DNA of 64,000 nt from Alistipes sp. (GCA_021201825.1 JAJQED010000008.1:62001-126000); one strand, 5' to 3'. Positions 32,566-43,000 are shown, counted from the first letter of the stretch. Program-made: numbers and translations. Notes: a model not told the origin generated them from the letters alone.

Positions 32566-34476
32566 ATGGCAAAGATCATTGGCATCGACCTGGGTACGAC
32601 CAACTCTTGCGTTGCAGTAATGGAGGGTAACGAACCCGTGGTTATCCCCAACAGCGAGGGTCACCGTACCACCCCGTCCATCGTAGCGTTCACCGAGGGC
32701 GGCGAGCGCAAAGTGGGCGAACCTGCAAAACGGCAGGCTATCACCAATCCCCAGAACACGGTGGCTTCCATCAAACGGTTCATGGGCGAAACTTACGACC
32801 AGGTCAAAAACGAGATAGACCGGGTATCGTACAAAGTGGTCAAGGGGGACAACAACACCCCGCGCGTGGACATCGACGGGCGGCTCTATACCCCGCAGGA
32901 GATCTCGGCCATCATCCTCCAGAAGATGAAAAAGACCGCCGAGGATTACCTGGGAACCACGGTAGACGAAGCCGTAATCACCGTACCGGCCTACTTCTCC
33001 GACTCCCAGCGCCAGGCTACCAAGGAGGCAGGGGAGATCGCCGGGCTCAAAGTCCGCCGTATTATTAACGAGCCTACGGCCGCCGCTCTGGCATACGGCC
33101 TCGACAAGAAGAGCACCGACCAGAAGATCGCCGTCTACGACTTAGGGGGCGGTACGTTCGATATCTCCATCCTCGAGCTGGGTGACGGGGTGTTCGAAGT
33201 GAAATCCACCAACGGCGATACACACCTGGGCGGCGACGACTTCGACAACGTTATCATCGACTGGATGGCCGACGATTTCAAGAGCAACCACCAGATAGAC
33301 CTGCGGCGCGACCCGATGGCCCTGCAAAGGCTTAAGGAAGCGGCCGAAAAGGCCAAGATCGAGCTCTCCAGCTCGACCACCACGGAGATCAACCTTCCCT
33401 ATATAATGCCGGTGGACGGGATACCCCAGCACCTGGTAATGACCCTCACCCGGGCCAAATTCGAGCAGCTGGCCGACAGGCTGATCCAGGCCACCATCGA
33501 GCCGTGTAAAAAAGCGCTCAGCGACGCCGGCCTTACGGCGAGCCAGATCGACGAGGTTATCCTCGTGGGCGGTTCCACCCGTATACCGGCTATCCAGAAA
33601 GTGGTCGAAGACCTCTTCGGCAAGGCCCCGTCCAAAGGTGTGAACCCGGACGAAGTGGTTGCCGTAGGTGCGGCCATCCAGGGCGGTGTGCTTACCGGCG
33701 AGGTAAAGGACGTACTGCTTCTGGACGTAACCCCGCTGTCGCTCGGTATCGAGACCCTCGGGGGCGTGTTCACCAAGCTCATCGACGCAAACACGACCAT
33801 ACCGACCCGCAAGAGCGAGACGTTCTCCACGGCGGCCGACAACCAGCCGTCCGTAGAGATCAACATCTGCCAGGGTGAACGGCCGATGGCACGGGACAAC
33901 AAGTCCATCGGACGGTTCCACCTGGACGGCATACCGCCCGCACCGCGCGGCGTTCCGCAGATCGAGGTAACGTTCGATATCGACGCCAACGGTATCCTCA
34001 ATGTATCGGCCAAGGACAAGGGCACGGGCAAGGAGCAGAAGATACGCATCGAAGCCTCTTCGGGCCTCACCGAACAGGAGATACAGCGCATGCGCGACGA
34101 GGCCAAGGCCAACGAGGCCAAGGACCGCGAGGAGCGCGAACGCATCGACAAGATCAATGCAGCCGACTCGCTGATCTTCTCGACCGAGAAACAGCTGGGC
34201 GAATACGGCGACAAGGTGCCGGCAGACAAGAAGTCGGCTATCGAGTCCGCCCTGGGCAAACTCAAGGAAGCCCACAAGGCCGGCAATGTTGCCGACATCG
34301 ACTCGGCAACGCAGGAGCTTAACGACGCATGGCAGGCCGCTTCACAGGACATCTATTCCGCACAGCAGGCGCAGGACGCTACGGCGGGTGCCGGCGCGGA
34401 TGCGCCCCAGGATGCGGGCAGCCAGGGCAACAACGGCGACAACGTGACCGACGTAGAATTCGAGGAGGTTAAATAA
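32566..34476 (+). CDS. dnaK: Molecular chaperone DnaK (Hsp70)
   Basis: ATP-dependent chaperone of 636 residues. It has the nucleotide-binding domain ([18 protein letters not shown] at the start, [28 protein letters not shown]) and the substrate-binding domain ([46 protein letters not shown]). The helical lid ends in the acidic [10 protein letters not shown] tail that GrpE and DnaJ systems normally meet. dnaJ and grpE are not adjacent. A strong terminator follows, so it is monocistronic. Confidence 0.98.
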   Translation: MAKIIGIDLGTTNSCVAVMEGNEPVVIPNSEGHRTTPSIVAFTEGGERKVGEPAKRQAITNPQNTVASIKRFMGETYDQVKNEIDRVSYKVVKGDNNTPRVDIDGRLYTPQEISAIILQKMKKTAEDYLGTTVDEAVITVPAYFSDSQRQATKEAGEIAGLKVRRIINEPTAAALAYGLDKKSTDQKIAVYDLGGGTFDISILELGDGVFEVKSTNGDTHLGGDDFDNVIIDWMADDFKSNHQIDLRRDPMALQRLKEAAEKAKIELSSSTTTEINLPYIMPVDGIPQHLVMTLTRAKFEQLADRLIQATIEPCKKALSDAGLTASQIDEVILVGGSTRIPAIQKVVEDLFGKAPSKGVNPDEVVAVGAAIQGGVLTGEVKDVLLLDVTPLSLGIETLGGVFTKLIDANTTIPTRKSETFSTAADNQPSVEINICQGERPMARDNKSIGRFHLDGIPPAPRGVPQIEVTFDIDANGILNVSAKDKGTGKEQKIRIEASSGLTEQEIQRMRDEAKANEAKDREERERIDKINAADSLIFSTEKQLGEYGDKVPADKKSAIESALGKLKEAHKAGNVADIDSATQELNDAWQAASQDIYSAQQAQDATAGAGADAPQDAGSQGNNGDNVTDVEFEEVK

Positions 34477-34498
34477 CTCCGGCACAATTACATATGCG

Positions 34499-34541
34499 AA
34501 CAAGCGGGGTGCGGCATCAGCCGTACCCCGCTTGTTTTTTA
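34499..34541 (+). terminator. Terminator of dnaK
   Basis: A long stem (34499-34515 and 34519-34536; AACAAGCGGGGT and ACCCCGCTTGTT with one mismatch inside) is followed by TTTTTT, 23 nt after the stop. Confidence 0.92.
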
Positions 34542-34558
34542 ACCACAGGGTTAAATAG

Positions 34559-34588
34559 TTGGTTTTTATGGCCGGTTGATTATCTTTG
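34559..34588 (+). promoter_or_regulatory. Promoter of the tyrosine phosphatase gene
   Basis: TTG (34559-34561), a 19-nt spacer, then the exact -7 box TATCTTTG (34581-34588). This is the clearest Bacteroidetes-type promoter in the window. The leader would be about 55 nt. Confidence 0.7.
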
Positions 34589-34650
34589 CTTAATGGTTCG
34601 AAAATTGCCGGTCTGTAAAGAAGTAATTTTGAGGGAAAAAAGAGACAGTT

Positions 34651-35700
34651 ATGAGAATATATGCGGCTGCGGTTCTGCTCGCGGCAATATCGGTCATGTT
34701 ACAGGGTTGCGGCGGGAATATGGGAACTAAGACGACAGGCTTCAGCGGGGAGGATATAACTTCCACGGTCGAGATCCTGCGCGACAGGTTCACAAAGACC
34801 GCGACCGTACAGGTCAACGAGGATACCCAATGGGCGTTGTACGCTGGCCCGGCGGTGGACGAGATAGACCTGCGGGAGCCCGTGGAGGCCGGCAAAGCCG
34901 ACGGGGAATTCCCGGTAGACGTGGATCCGGCCGTGCGGAGCTTTTTCCAGGCCGTTACCCCGGACGGGAAAGCTATCCTTGCCGAGAGGGTTCTGCCGAT
35001 GGCCGGAGGATTCAATTTCAGGGATCTGGGGGGTTACCGTATGCAGGACGGCCGTTATGTAAAATGGGGCAAACTCCTGCGCTCGGACGAGATGAACTGC
35101 CTGACGGAGGAGGACTTGGTTTACCTTGCAAGCGTACCTCTGCGGTCGGTAGTCGACTTCCGGTCGGAAGACGAGATATCCAAAGCCCCGGACAGGCTTC
35201 CCGCTTCGGTGGAGCACCATTACGCCTACTCCATTTCGCCGGGCAACCTTGCCGCGAGCATGGTACGGATGCCAAATGCCGAGCAGGGCGAGCGGTTGAT
35301 GGAACAGATGAACCGGATACTGGTCAGCGATCCGGAGGTGGTCAGCCAGTACCGACGCTTCTTCGAGCTGCTGGCCGACGGAGAGCAAGCCCCCGTGCTG
35401 TTCCATTGCACGGCAGGGAAAGACCGTACGGGTATCGCCGCCGCGTTGATCCTGTACGCCCTCGGTGCGGACGACCGGACGGTTATGAACGATTACCTAC
35501 TGTCACGGGAATACAGCGAGCTTAAATACCAGCCTATCAGGAAACGTTTTCCGGATCTGGCGCCACTGCTGACGGTCGGTGAAAGCTACCTCGGGGCCGC
35601 ACTCGACGAAATACGCTCCCGTTACGGCTCGGTAGAGCAATATCTCACGGATATCCTGCAGGTGGATACCGCCCGGCTGCGGGAATTATACCTGTATTGA
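34651..35700 (+). CDS. Lipoprotein tyrosine-type protein phosphatase
   Basis: A 349-residue phosphatase with an SPII signal (VMLQGC, Cys about 20), so it is lipid-anchored in the envelope. After an N-terminal Ig-like part (about 35-115) comes the phosphatase domain with FNFRDLGGYRMQDGR and the P-loop HCTAGKDRTG, in which Cys253 and Arg259 are the expected catalytic pair. The family (DSP/IphP type) acts on phosphotyrosine or on phospholipids and inositol phosphates, so the substrate is open. It has its own promoter (34559-34588) and is followed by two stress-type genes. Confidence 0.87.
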   Translation: MRIYAAAVLLAAISVMLQGCGGNMGTKTTGFSGEDITSTVEILRDRFTKTATVQVNEDTQWALYAGPAVDEIDLREPVEAGKADGEFPVDVDPAVRSFFQAVTPDGKAILAERVLPMAGGFNFRDLGGYRMQDGRYVKWGKLLRSDEMNCLTEEDLVYLASVPLRSVVDFRSEDEISKAPDRLPASVEHHYAYSISPGNLAASMVRMPNAEQGERLMEQMNRILVSDPEVVSQYRRFFELLADGEQAPVLFHCTAGKDRTGIAAALILYALGADDRTVMNDYLLSREYSELKYQPIRKRFPDLAPLLTVGESYLGAALDEIRSRYGSVEQYLTDILQVDTARLRELYLY

Positions 35701-35785
35701 CCGGCCCCCGGAGGGATAACTTCGGGGCAAATAAGGTATTATCCTTGCAATTCCATGGTAAGAAATAACTTAAACCTATTTAGCC

Positions 35786-36685
35786 ATGGAAGATAAACTC
35801 AGGGACGGGTTACAGAACCCGCTGACCATTTATCCGCACACGGAGTTCCCCATGCAGAAACAGCGCCCCCCGGGTATCCAGGCCGAAATGACGCCTGTCC
35901 CGGATTGCGGGGAGGAGAGTTACGTCGGATACGGAAGGCTCAAGGGACGCAAGGCTTTAATTACGGGCGGCGATTCGGGTATCGGGCGCGCGGTAGCCAT
36001 CGCGTTCGCCCGCGAGGGGGCGCAGGTCGCCATAAATTACCTGCCCGAGGAGGACAGCGACGCACATTCGCTGGCCGAACTGCTCGGTGCGGAAGACAAG
36101 GAACCGATACTTATACCCGGCAACCTGCGCTACGAGGACGTTTGCGAAAAGGTAGTCCGGGAAGCCTGCGAGAAAATGGGCGGGCTCGACATACTGGTCC
36201 CCAACGCGGCGGTCCAGAAAGCGCAGTGGAATATCGAGGATATAACGGGCGAGCAGGTCCGCCGGACTTTCGAGACTAATGTTTACGCGCCCATTTTCCT
36301 GGCCCGAACGGCAGTCCCGTTGCTGCCTGCCGGGTCGTCCATTATCTTTACGGGGTCGGCGGAATATTACACTCCCAACCGGTTCCTGCTGGATTATGCC
36401 GCTTCCAAGTCGGCTGTGGTTGCGTTCGGTATCGGGTTGGCCAAGCAGTTGATCGGGAAAGGCATCCGGGTGAACACCGTATGCCCCGGGCCGGTGTGGA
36501 CGCCGCTCGAGGTCTCCGGAGGCAACCCCGAGGAGCTTATCACGGCCCACGGGCTCGACACCCCGTACGGGCGGCCCGGCCAACCGGTCGAACTGGCCGG
36601 GGTTTACGTCTTCCTCGCTTCCAACGAAGCCAGCTACGTTTCAGGAGAGGTGTACGGTGTCACGGGACTGCTAAGTGCCCATTAA
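35786..36685 (+). CDS. SDR-family oxidoreductase, stress-protein-39 type
   Basis: A 299-residue short-chain dehydrogenase with an N-terminal extension of about 50 residues (PLTIYPHTEFPMQKQRPPG), seen in the YhdG/YgfF-like general-stress group. The Rossmann motif GGDSGIGR and the catalytic Ser (IIFTGSAEYY) lie in order. YAASK, with the active-site Tyr and Lys, follows, and NTVCPGPVWTPLE closes the domain. It is cytoplasmic and NAD(P)-dependent; the substrate is unknown. The lactonase gene follows 40 nt later on the same strand, so they are probably one operon. Confidence 0.9.
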   Translation: MEDKLRDGLQNPLTIYPHTEFPMQKQRPPGIQAEMTPVPDCGEESYVGYGRLKGRKALITGGDSGIGRAVAIAFAREGAQVAINYLPEEDSDAHSLAELLGAEDKEPILIPGNLRYEDVCEKVVREACEKMGGLDILVPNAAVQKAQWNIEDITGEQVRRTFETNVYAPIFLARTAVPLLPAGSSIIFTGSAEYYTPNRFLLDYAASKSAVVAFGIGLAKQLIGKGIRVNTVCPGPVWTPLEVSGGNPEELITAHGLDTPYGRPGQPVELAGVYVFLASNEASYVSGEVYGVTGLLSAH

Positions 36686-36725
36686 CGAATATGTACCGGA
36701 TGACCGGTAAAAAGAATAGATCGAC

Positions 36726-37799
36726 ATGCAAGAGACCAACAAACCCGGATCAGGATTCCTGCTGATCGGCACCTATACGGGCCCCGGCGGCAGTAAAGGA
36801 ATATATGTCTACCGGTGCGATTACGGCGCTGGAACGTTCGAATACAAAGGATACGCCGAAGCCGAAAACCCGTCCTATATAGCCTTTGGCAAGGACGAAC
36901 GGTTCGTATACGCCGTATCGGAACAGGCTCCGCCCTCTTTCGTAAATGCGATTGGGTTCGACCCGGGCAGCGGCCGTGTACATCCGGTCAACCGCAGCCG
37001 CGGCGACGGGGCGGGTATGTGCAATATCGTGGTTTCGCCGGACGGTAAATATGTAATTACATCTAATTACAGTTCCGGAGGGGTGATCGTTTTCCCGATC
37101 GCGGACAACGGAAGTGTCGGCCCCGAGGTTCAGCACATATCCTACAGCGGTTCGGGACCGCTGACCGACAGGCAGGAGGCGTCGCATATCCATTGTGCGC
37201 GGTACTGCCGGTGCGGTAAATACCTGTTCGTTACGGACCTGGGCAACGACGCCCTGTACCGGTACAATGTTTCCCACGACGGCCCGGATTATATAGACGA
37301 ATCCACTTTCAGGGAGTTTAAAATGGCACCCGGGTCAGGGCCCCGTCACTTCGTATTCGACCGTGAGGGGAATTACATGTACCTTGCCAACGAACTTTCG
37401 GCTTCGGTAACGGTATTTCGTTTCACCAAAGGCGAGATCACCCAGGTGCAGAGCATCGCCGCCAGCCGCACCGGCTCGGGAGACGGAGCCGATATCAAAC
37501 TATCGCCCGACGGTCGGTTCGCCTATATGTCCATCCGCGAGAACGGCGACGACGGCATTGCCATTTACAGCCGCGACGCTTCCACGGGCCTGCTCAAGGC
37601 TATCGGATACCAGCCCTGTGTCGAGCATCCCCGCAATATAGAGTTCTCACCGGGCGGACGGTTCCTGTTCGTCGCGGGCATGAAAGCCAATAAGGTACAA
37701 GTATTCGAATGCATGCCCGACGGATCGCTCCGGGACACCGGGCGCCGGCTGGATGTTCCCTCCCCGACCTGCCTGATCTTCACCGGCGGAGAGTTGTAA
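36726..37799 (+). CDS. Lactonase-family beta-propeller protein
   Basis: A 357-residue protein of the 6-phosphogluconolactonase (Pgl/YbhE) type with a seven-bladed propeller. GTYTGPGGSKGIYVY lies at the N-terminus, and repeated blades include VISPDGKYVITSNYSSGG-like and LSPDGRFAYMSIRENGDDG segments. GPRHFVFDREGNYMYLANE and HPRNIEFSPGGRFLFVA are typical of the family. There is no signal peptide, so it should be cytoplasmic. It follows the SDR gene and is followed by a perfect terminator. True substrate not determined. Confidence 0.88.
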   Translation: MQETNKPGSGFLLIGTYTGPGGSKGIYVYRCDYGAGTFEYKGYAEAENPSYIAFGKDERFVYAVSEQAPPSFVNAIGFDPGSGRVHPVNRSRGDGAGMCNIVVSPDGKYVITSNYSSGGVIVFPIADNGSVGPEVQHISYSGSGPLTDRQEASHIHCARYCRCGKYLFVTDLGNDALYRYNVSHDGPDYIDESTFREFKMAPGSGPRHFVFDREGNYMYLANELSASVTVFRFTKGEITQVQSIAASRTGSGDGADIKLSPDGRFAYMSIRENGDDGIAIYSRDASTGLLKAIGYQPCVEHPRNIEFSPGGRFLFVAGMKANKVQVFECMPDGSLRDTGRRLDVPSPTCLIFTGGEL

Positions 37800-37815
37800 C
37801 TCAATGAGCAATACT

Positions 37816-37855
37816 TAAAACAAGGCGGACCCGAGGGGTCCGCCTTGTTTAATTC
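37816..37855 (+). terminator. Terminator of the SDR-lactonase operon
   Basis: A perfect 15-bp stem (37818-37832 and 37836-37850, AAACAAGGCGGACCC with a GAG loop) ending in TTT-AATT. Confidence 0.88.
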
Positions 37856-37979
37856 TTGATGCCCATCCGGACGGAGTAAAACATTCTGCTATTCGTTTAA
37901 GCTCCGCCGGGGATGTTCCCGTCAGGCTCCGACACTCGGTAAACGGGAGCCGGTTTTAATAAACTTCCGTTGTTACTGT

Positions 37980-38018
37980 AAAAATCCGGGTACGGACTTG
38001 ACTTGAGGTCCAGCCCGG
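37980..38018 (-). terminator. Terminator of the ROK regulator gene
   Basis: On the minus strand, CCGGG-GGAC / GTCC-CCCGG with small internal loops (38018-38008 and 37997-37986) runs into ATTTTT. It lies 20 nt past the ROK stop. The remainder of 37856-37979 holds no gene. Confidence 0.7.
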
Positions 38019-38037
38019 GCATGGCAGCAAGCCGGAC

Positions 38038-39246
38038 TTAAAGCAGCCCGAGGGTTTTACTTCTCACGAGCATACACGCCCCGTAAACCCCCGACTTCTC
38101 GCCCTGGTCGGAGAAGCGGATAGCCGTATCGTTGCTCACCAGTATCAGCGAGTGCTTGTTAACGGCGCTTTTGACCGGGAGCATCAGGTAATCGCGGGCT
38201 TGGGCCAGAGTGCCGCCGATAACTATAAGCTCCGGGTTGAACATATTGATAAGCCCCGAGATAGCCTTGCCCAGCGCGTAGCCCACCTGTTCCATTATCT
38301 CGATGGCCAGCACGTCCTCTTTTTTGAGGGCTTCCATTATGTCCTCGAGGGTGATCTTCTCGTTCTTCTTATATTTGGCCGAAAGGGTCGAAATGCGTCC
38401 CTCCTTTAATTTCTCCATGAAAAGCCTGCAAACGGCGGCACCGGAGACCCCCGTTTCCAGGCAGCCTTTCTTGCCGCACCGGCAGATTATCTCGTTCTCG
38501 AAGAACGGGAAGTGTCCGAACTCACCGGAGAATCCCGATTTACCATAGAAGAGCTGGCCGTTGAGTATCATACCGATGCCCAGGCCCCAGCTGGCATTTA
38601 TATATATCATTCCACGGGAACACTGCTGCTTGCCCGAGATGTACTCCCCGTAGGCCATGGCCCGGGAATCGTTGTCGATATAGACGTCATAACCGAGTTT
38701 TTCGGAGAGGATCATCGTAAGGGGTTTCTCCTCCAGGAAATAATAGCTGTAACTGTAACCGCTTTCGGAATTTACGCGGCCCGAAAGGTTGATACCGATA
38801 GATAGAATCTTCTCCCGCGGCACGGGCAGTTGCTCGATCACCGACATGATTATCTCGCACAACCTGTCCAGCGAAGCCATGGAGTTCTCCAGCACGAACG
38901 GGTTCACGCTGTGCAGGTCGATGGTCTGTCCCTTGAAGTCTATCACCCCCACGTCGATATAATCGTTCTTCATATCGACCCCAACGAAGTACCCCGCGTC
39001 GGGGTTGAGCCCGTAAAGGCTCGGGCGGCGGCCGCCGCTGGTGTCCTGTTTGCCGAAATCGTGTACGAACCCCTCTTCCATCAGTTCGCCGATCAGCTTT
39101 GTGACCGTCGGTACACTGAGGTTCATCTCCTTACTGAGGTCCGTAATGCTCACTTCGCCGTTGACCACATAACGGCGGATTATCTCTTTTTTTATGAGGG
39201 CCGTCTTGTTCCCTTCGCCGGCCTGTTTTAAAAACGAATTTGTCAT
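38038..39246 (-). CDS. ROK-family transcriptional repressor, likely PUL regulator
   Basis: A 402-residue regulator with an N-terminal winged HTH (about 20-75: ALIKKEIIRRYVVNGEVSIT, LSVPTVTKLIGELMEEGFV). A ROK sugar-binding domain follows. The zinc motif is complete (FGHFPFFENEIICRCGKKGCLE). YFVGVDMKNDYIDVGVIDF is the usual nucleotide/sugar fold. ROK repressors of this kind release DNA on binding sugars such as GlcNAc or ManNAc derivatives. It is divergent from susC; an AT palindrome (39294-39307) overlaps its own -33 region, consistent with autorepression. Confidence 0.9.
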   Translation of the reverse strand: MTNSFLKQAGEGNKTALIKKEIIRRYVVNGEVSITDLSKEMNLSVPTVTKLIGELMEEGFVHDFGKQDTSGGRRPSLYGLNPDAGYFVGVDMKNDYIDVGVIDFKGQTIDLHSVNPFVLENSMASLDRLCEIIMSVIEQLPVPREKILSIGINLSGRVNSESGYSYSYYFLEEKPLTMILSEKLGYDVYIDNDSRAMAYGEYISGKQQCSRGMIYINASWGLGIGMILNGQLFYGKSGFSGEFGHFPFFENEIICRCGKKGCLETGVSGAAVCRLFMEKLKEGRISTLSAKYKKNEKITLEDIMEALKKEDVLAIEIMEQVGYALGKAISGLINMFNPELIVIGGTLAQARDYLMLPVKSAVNKHSLILVSNDTAIRFSDQGEKSGVYGACMLVRSKTLGLL

Positions 39247-39266
39247 AACACTGGCTTTAACCTACG

Positions 39267-39307
39267 CAAAGTTAGGCTATTTGCTTTTAATAAATAAATA
39301 TATTTAT
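39267..39307 (-). promoter_or_regulatory. Promoter and candidate operator of the ROK gene
   Basis: The exact -7 box TAACTTTG (39274-39267, minus strand) lies 21 nt from the ATG. The palindrome ATAAATATATTTAT (39294-39307) covers the expected -33 position. The same 14-mer occurs at 55713-55726 in front of the epimerase gene. Confidence 0.55.
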
Positions 39308-39821
39308 AAATATACGGAAAATAATCATCTTTTTTGGCCTTGCCCGGCGCTGACGCGCAACAAGCGGCCATACCTTTTTATATATATCTTTTTCAAGTCT
39401 ACTGGTCGGGCCGGTATCCGGCCGAAAGGTCCGGCCCGGCTTTACCTCAAAAAAATTAACATTTGATCTAATTAACATAAAGTTTATAAAAAATTAATAC
39501 GGTCGGATTTTTAACATTCCCGGACACTCTACGTCCTTTCGTAATGATACCCCGGGGTTTCACCCGAACTTTTCCATACTTGCAGGAGGAGAGCGATTAA
39601 TAATTAATTTTACTAATATTTTTAATGATAGATATTTTTATTAATAAATTTTATTATGTTTGCTTTTGAAAATTACTAATCGCCGCACCACCATAGAAAA
39701 TTATTTTATTACCGCCAGCCGTCGATCGGCCCTATCGATATGACCGCTAACACTGCACTTACCTGCTAACATATAACTCAAACAATGGGAACTATCAATT
39801 TCACTTACTAAATCGGTGTTT
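39308..39821. promoter_or_regulatory. AT-rich control region and promoter of susC
   Basis: The exact -7 box TATGTTTG lies at 39655-39662, with the palindrome TTTATTAATAAA at 39637-39648 just 6 nt upstream, so a repressor bound there would block the promoter. The leader to the susC ATG is about 155 nt. The whole gap is very AT-rich compared with the genome, with no gene. Confidence 0.5.
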
Positions 39822-42800
39822 ATGAAGAGAAAACTCTACACGCAAATCTCCAACCTTACACTGAAGGCGGCGATGCTTTGTGCGGCATTGCTACTGACGG
39901 GTACGGTTACCCTCTCCGCCCAGACAACGCAAGTGTCTGGTATTGTGTCTGATAAGGGGGGGGGGATTCCAGGGGTCACCATCACGGTAGTCGGCAATAA
40001 CTACTATGGGACCGTTTCCGCCGCCGATGGCTCCTACAGCATCCGTATTCCGGCCAGCGACGATGTGCGCCTGCGCTTTTCGTTCATCGGGTACAAGACC
40101 CAGACCGTCTCTGTCGGGGGCCGCAGTAACCTCAACGTGGTGCTCGAGGAAGATGCAACGGGGATCGACGAGGTGATCGTCATGGGTTACGGGAGCGTCA
40201 AGAAAGAATTCGTCGCCGGGGCCGTTTCCCAGGTCAGCGGGGCGGAGCTGGTGCGCACGCCTATGGCCAACGTCTCGCAGCTGATGGTCGGCAAACTGTC
40301 GGGGATCACGACGGTACAGCGGTCCGGCCTTCCCGGTGACGACAACGTGGGTATAGCCGTTCGCGGCTACAATACTTTCAACGACGCTTCACCTTTAGTG
40401 ATCGTCGACGGGGTGGAGAGGCCTATCAACTATGTGAACATCTATGACATCGAGAGCGTAACCATCCTCAAAGACGCCGGTGCGGCGGCCGTTTACGGGG
40501 TTAAGGGCGCTTCAGGGGTTATCCTGATCACAACCAAACAGGGGCGTACGGGCGAGGCGACTTTCTCCTATAACGCCTCCACCTCTTTTACAACCAACAC
40601 CGCGTTCCCGGAATTCCTCAACGGCGAGGACTTTCTCTACTGGTACAACTATGCCAGCGAACTGGACGGCAAGGGTAAGAAATTCGGTGCCGACATCATC
40701 TCCAAGGTGGTTAACGGCGACCCTGACGGGCTGTTCGCCAACACCAACTGGTACGACCAGATATTCAAGAATTTCGGTTTCACCCAGCGGCACAACATCT
40801 CGGCCACGGGCGGTACCGACAAACTGAAGTATTATTCCAGCCTGGGCATACATGACCAGGACGGGATCATCAAGAACGTTAACTACCGCCGGTATAACCT
40901 GCGGGCCAACATGGAGGCCAGGATCGCAAAGAACCTCAATTTTTACTTCAGCACCAGCGGCCACCATCTCAAAAGGGAGTATCCCGTGACGGGCCTCGAG
41001 AACCTGATCTACATGGGTCCGGTAGAGCAGGTGGTGCACGCGGCCCCGATCCTATCCCCGATGTACAACGGGATGTGGACCGGATGGAGCCAGACCCCGG
41101 GGGCGGAAACCTACAACCCCCTGGCTGTGATCCAGAAAGAAGCCGGTTATAAAAAGACCTACAGCTGGAATACCCAGAACATAATGAAGCTCGAGTACAG
41201 CTTCAATTCCGTTCCCGCCCTGCAGGGGCTCAAGGTAGTTGCCCAGGCCAATTACGACTTCGGCTTTACCTCCAACCAGAACTACGAGAAAGGTTACGAC
41301 ATGTATGCCCTGGATGCCCAGACAATGGAATTCAACGTTATTAACTCCACGGGGATATCCAAAAAAGGGAACTATTCCAAATCCGCGTCGTACGGTACGA
41401 CCATTTTGTTCCGCCCGTATCTCGAGTACCAGCGTACGTTCAAAGAGAGGCACAACGTGCGCGGTATGATGATCTACGAACAGAAGCAAACTTACGACAA
41501 TACCATGACCGGCAACAAGGAGGGATATGATTTCTCTCAAGGTGCCGATATCACCCTCGGGGAGAGCTACTCCGAGTCGGGCACCATTGTTTCGGGAAGT
41601 CATTCGCGGACCGCTCACAAGGCCTATATCGGATGGTTCACCTACACTCTCGACCAAAAATATATCCTCGACTTCTCTTTCCGTGCCGACGGAACATACC
41701 TCTTCGACAAAAGCAACCGCTGGGGCTTCTTCCCCGCAATTACGGCCGGCTGGATCATGTCGGGCGAGAGTTGGTTCAAGGCCGCGTTCCCGAAAATCGA
41801 TTTCTTCAAACTGCGCGCCTCGTTCGGGGAACTCGGCAACAACGACGTGAGCGGGGTTTACGGCTCGTATTTCCGCACTACTACCAACAACTACGTGTTC
41901 GGCGGTACGGCCAATTCGGCTTATTACACCTCCTGGGATTCACCAATATCACTCACATGGTCACGTACGCGCAAATCCAACGTCGGATTCGACATCACCG
42001 CATGGAGGGGCCTTTTCGGACTTGAGATCGACGCATTCTACGAATATTCCTACGATCTGCTCGAATCGGCCGGGTCCTATCCTCCCTCGCTCGGGGGTTA
42101 TTATCCCGACCAGAACAACTCCGGCCGTCTGGCTAACCGCGGTATCGACTTCACGATGAAGCACTATAACCAAGTGACCCACGATTTTGCGTATAACATT
42201 AAAGGTATCTTCACCTGGTCGCGCAACAAACTGCTCAGCAGGGTCGAGGGCGAGGGTATCCTCTCGCGCCTCAGCGGCCTGGGATCGAGGATCGGATCGA
42301 TGTACGGCTACCGGGTCCTGGGAATGTACCAGACCCAGGAAGATCTGGATAAAGCTCTGGCCTCACCCTCTTCATACGGTGCGATAAAACTCGGCGCTTT
42401 CATCTACGACGACGTGAACGGTGACGGTGTGATCGACTCCAAGGACTGGGTACAGATCGGCAACCCCACCATGCCCGAGATGAACTTCGCAATGGAATTT
42501 AATTTCTACTGGAGGAACTTCCAGCTCAACGCCCTGTTCAAAGGTTCGGCCATTACCAGCTATACGCTTTCCGGTACCTACACGGGTAACTACAGTTCGG
42601 GTGTGATCGATAATACGGCCTACACCGAAGCGTTTTACGTAGGGGGTAACTCACCCTACTACCTGGTCGAGAACTCCTGGACGCCGACCAACACCAACGC
42701 CAAGTACCCCACCCTGTCGACCGATGCCAACCCGCATAACGCCTACAACAACAGCGTTTGGGTCCAGAACGGGAACTACCTGCGTTTGAGGGAACTCAGC

Positions 42801-42989
42801 CTGATGTACTCGTTCCCCGAGAAATGGCTGCAGAACACCGGCATCAAGGGGCTGGACATCTCGGCAGGGGCCACCAACCTCTGGACATGGCACTCTTTCA
42901 AATATGTGGACCCCGAAATGCCCAGTGTGAGCAACGGTTACTATCCGCAGCAGAAAGAATTTACCCTTTCGCTTAACATCACATTCTAA
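39822..42989 (+). CDS. susC: SusC/RagA-family TonB-linked outer-membrane transporter
   Basis: Imports oligosaccharides across the outer membrane with its SusD partner. The 1055-residue protein has a signal peptide (cut near TLSAQ), a carboxypeptidase-regulatory-like domain (about 30-105, GIPGVTITVVGNNYYGTVSAADGSY) and the plug domain (about 115-240, VGKLSGITTVQRSGLPGDDN; VKGASGVILITTKQG). The 22-strand barrel ends in the aromatic NITF. The ATG at 39822 is preferred to the GTG at 39816. A run of ten G (39956-39965) encodes the end of Lys45 and Gly46-48 and is a potential slippage site. First gene of the PUL operon. Confidence 0.95.
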   Translation: MKRKLYTQISNLTLKAAMLCAALLLTGTVTLSAQTTQVSGIVSDKGGGIPGVTITVVGNNYYGTVSAADGSYSIRIPASDDVRLRFSFIGYKTQTVSVGGRSNLNVVLEEDATGIDEVIVMGYGSVKKEFVAGAVSQVSGAELVRTPMANVSQLMVGKLSGITTVQRSGLPGDDNVGIAVRGYNTFNDASPLVIVDGVERPINYVNIYDIESVTILKDAGAAAVYGVKGASGVILITTKQGRTGEATFSYNASTSFTTNTAFPEFLNGEDFLYWYNYASELDGKGKKFGADIISKVVNGDPDGLFANTNWYDQIFKNFGFTQRHNISATGGTDKLKYYSSLGIHDQDGIIKNVNYRRYNLRANMEARIAKNLNFYFSTSGHHLKREYPVTGLENLIYMGPVEQVVHAAPILSPMYNGMWTGWSQTPGAETYNPLAVIQKEAGYKKTYSWNTQNIMKLEYSFNSVPALQGLKVVAQANYDFGFTSNQNYEKGYDMYALDAQTMEFNVINSTGISKKGNYSKSASYGTTILFRPYLEYQRTFKERHNVRGMMIYEQKQTYDNTMTGNKEGYDFSQGADITLGESYSESGTIVSGSHSRTAHKAYIGWFTYTLDQKYILDFSFRADGTYLFDKSNRWGFFPAITAGWIMSGESWFKAAFPKIDFFKLRASFGELGNNDVSGVYGSYFRTTTNNYVFGGTANSAYYTSWDSPISLTWSRTRKSNVGFDITAWRGLFGLEIDAFYEYSYDLLESAGSYPPSLGGYYPDQNNSGRLANRGIDFTMKHYNQVTHDFAYNIKGIFTWSRNKLLSRVEGEGILSRLSGLGSRIGSMYGYRVLGMYQTQEDLDKALASPSSYGAIKLGAFIYDDVNGDGVIDSKDWVQIGNPTMPEMNFAMEFNFYWRNFQLNALFKGSAITSYTLSGTYTGNYSSGVIDNTAYTEAFYVGGNSPYYLVENSWTPTNTNAKYPTLSTDANPHNAYNNSVWVQNGNYLRLRELSLMYSFPEKWLQNTGIKGLDISAGATNLWTWHSFKYVDPEMPSVSNGYYPQQKEFTLSLNITF

Positions 42990-43000
42990 ACAGACGGTTC

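Noticed and set aside
39308-39821. Invertible promoter controlling susC.
   Set aside because: No pair of inverted repeats long enough to act as recombination sites was found on the two sides of the promoter, and no invertase gene is in the window.
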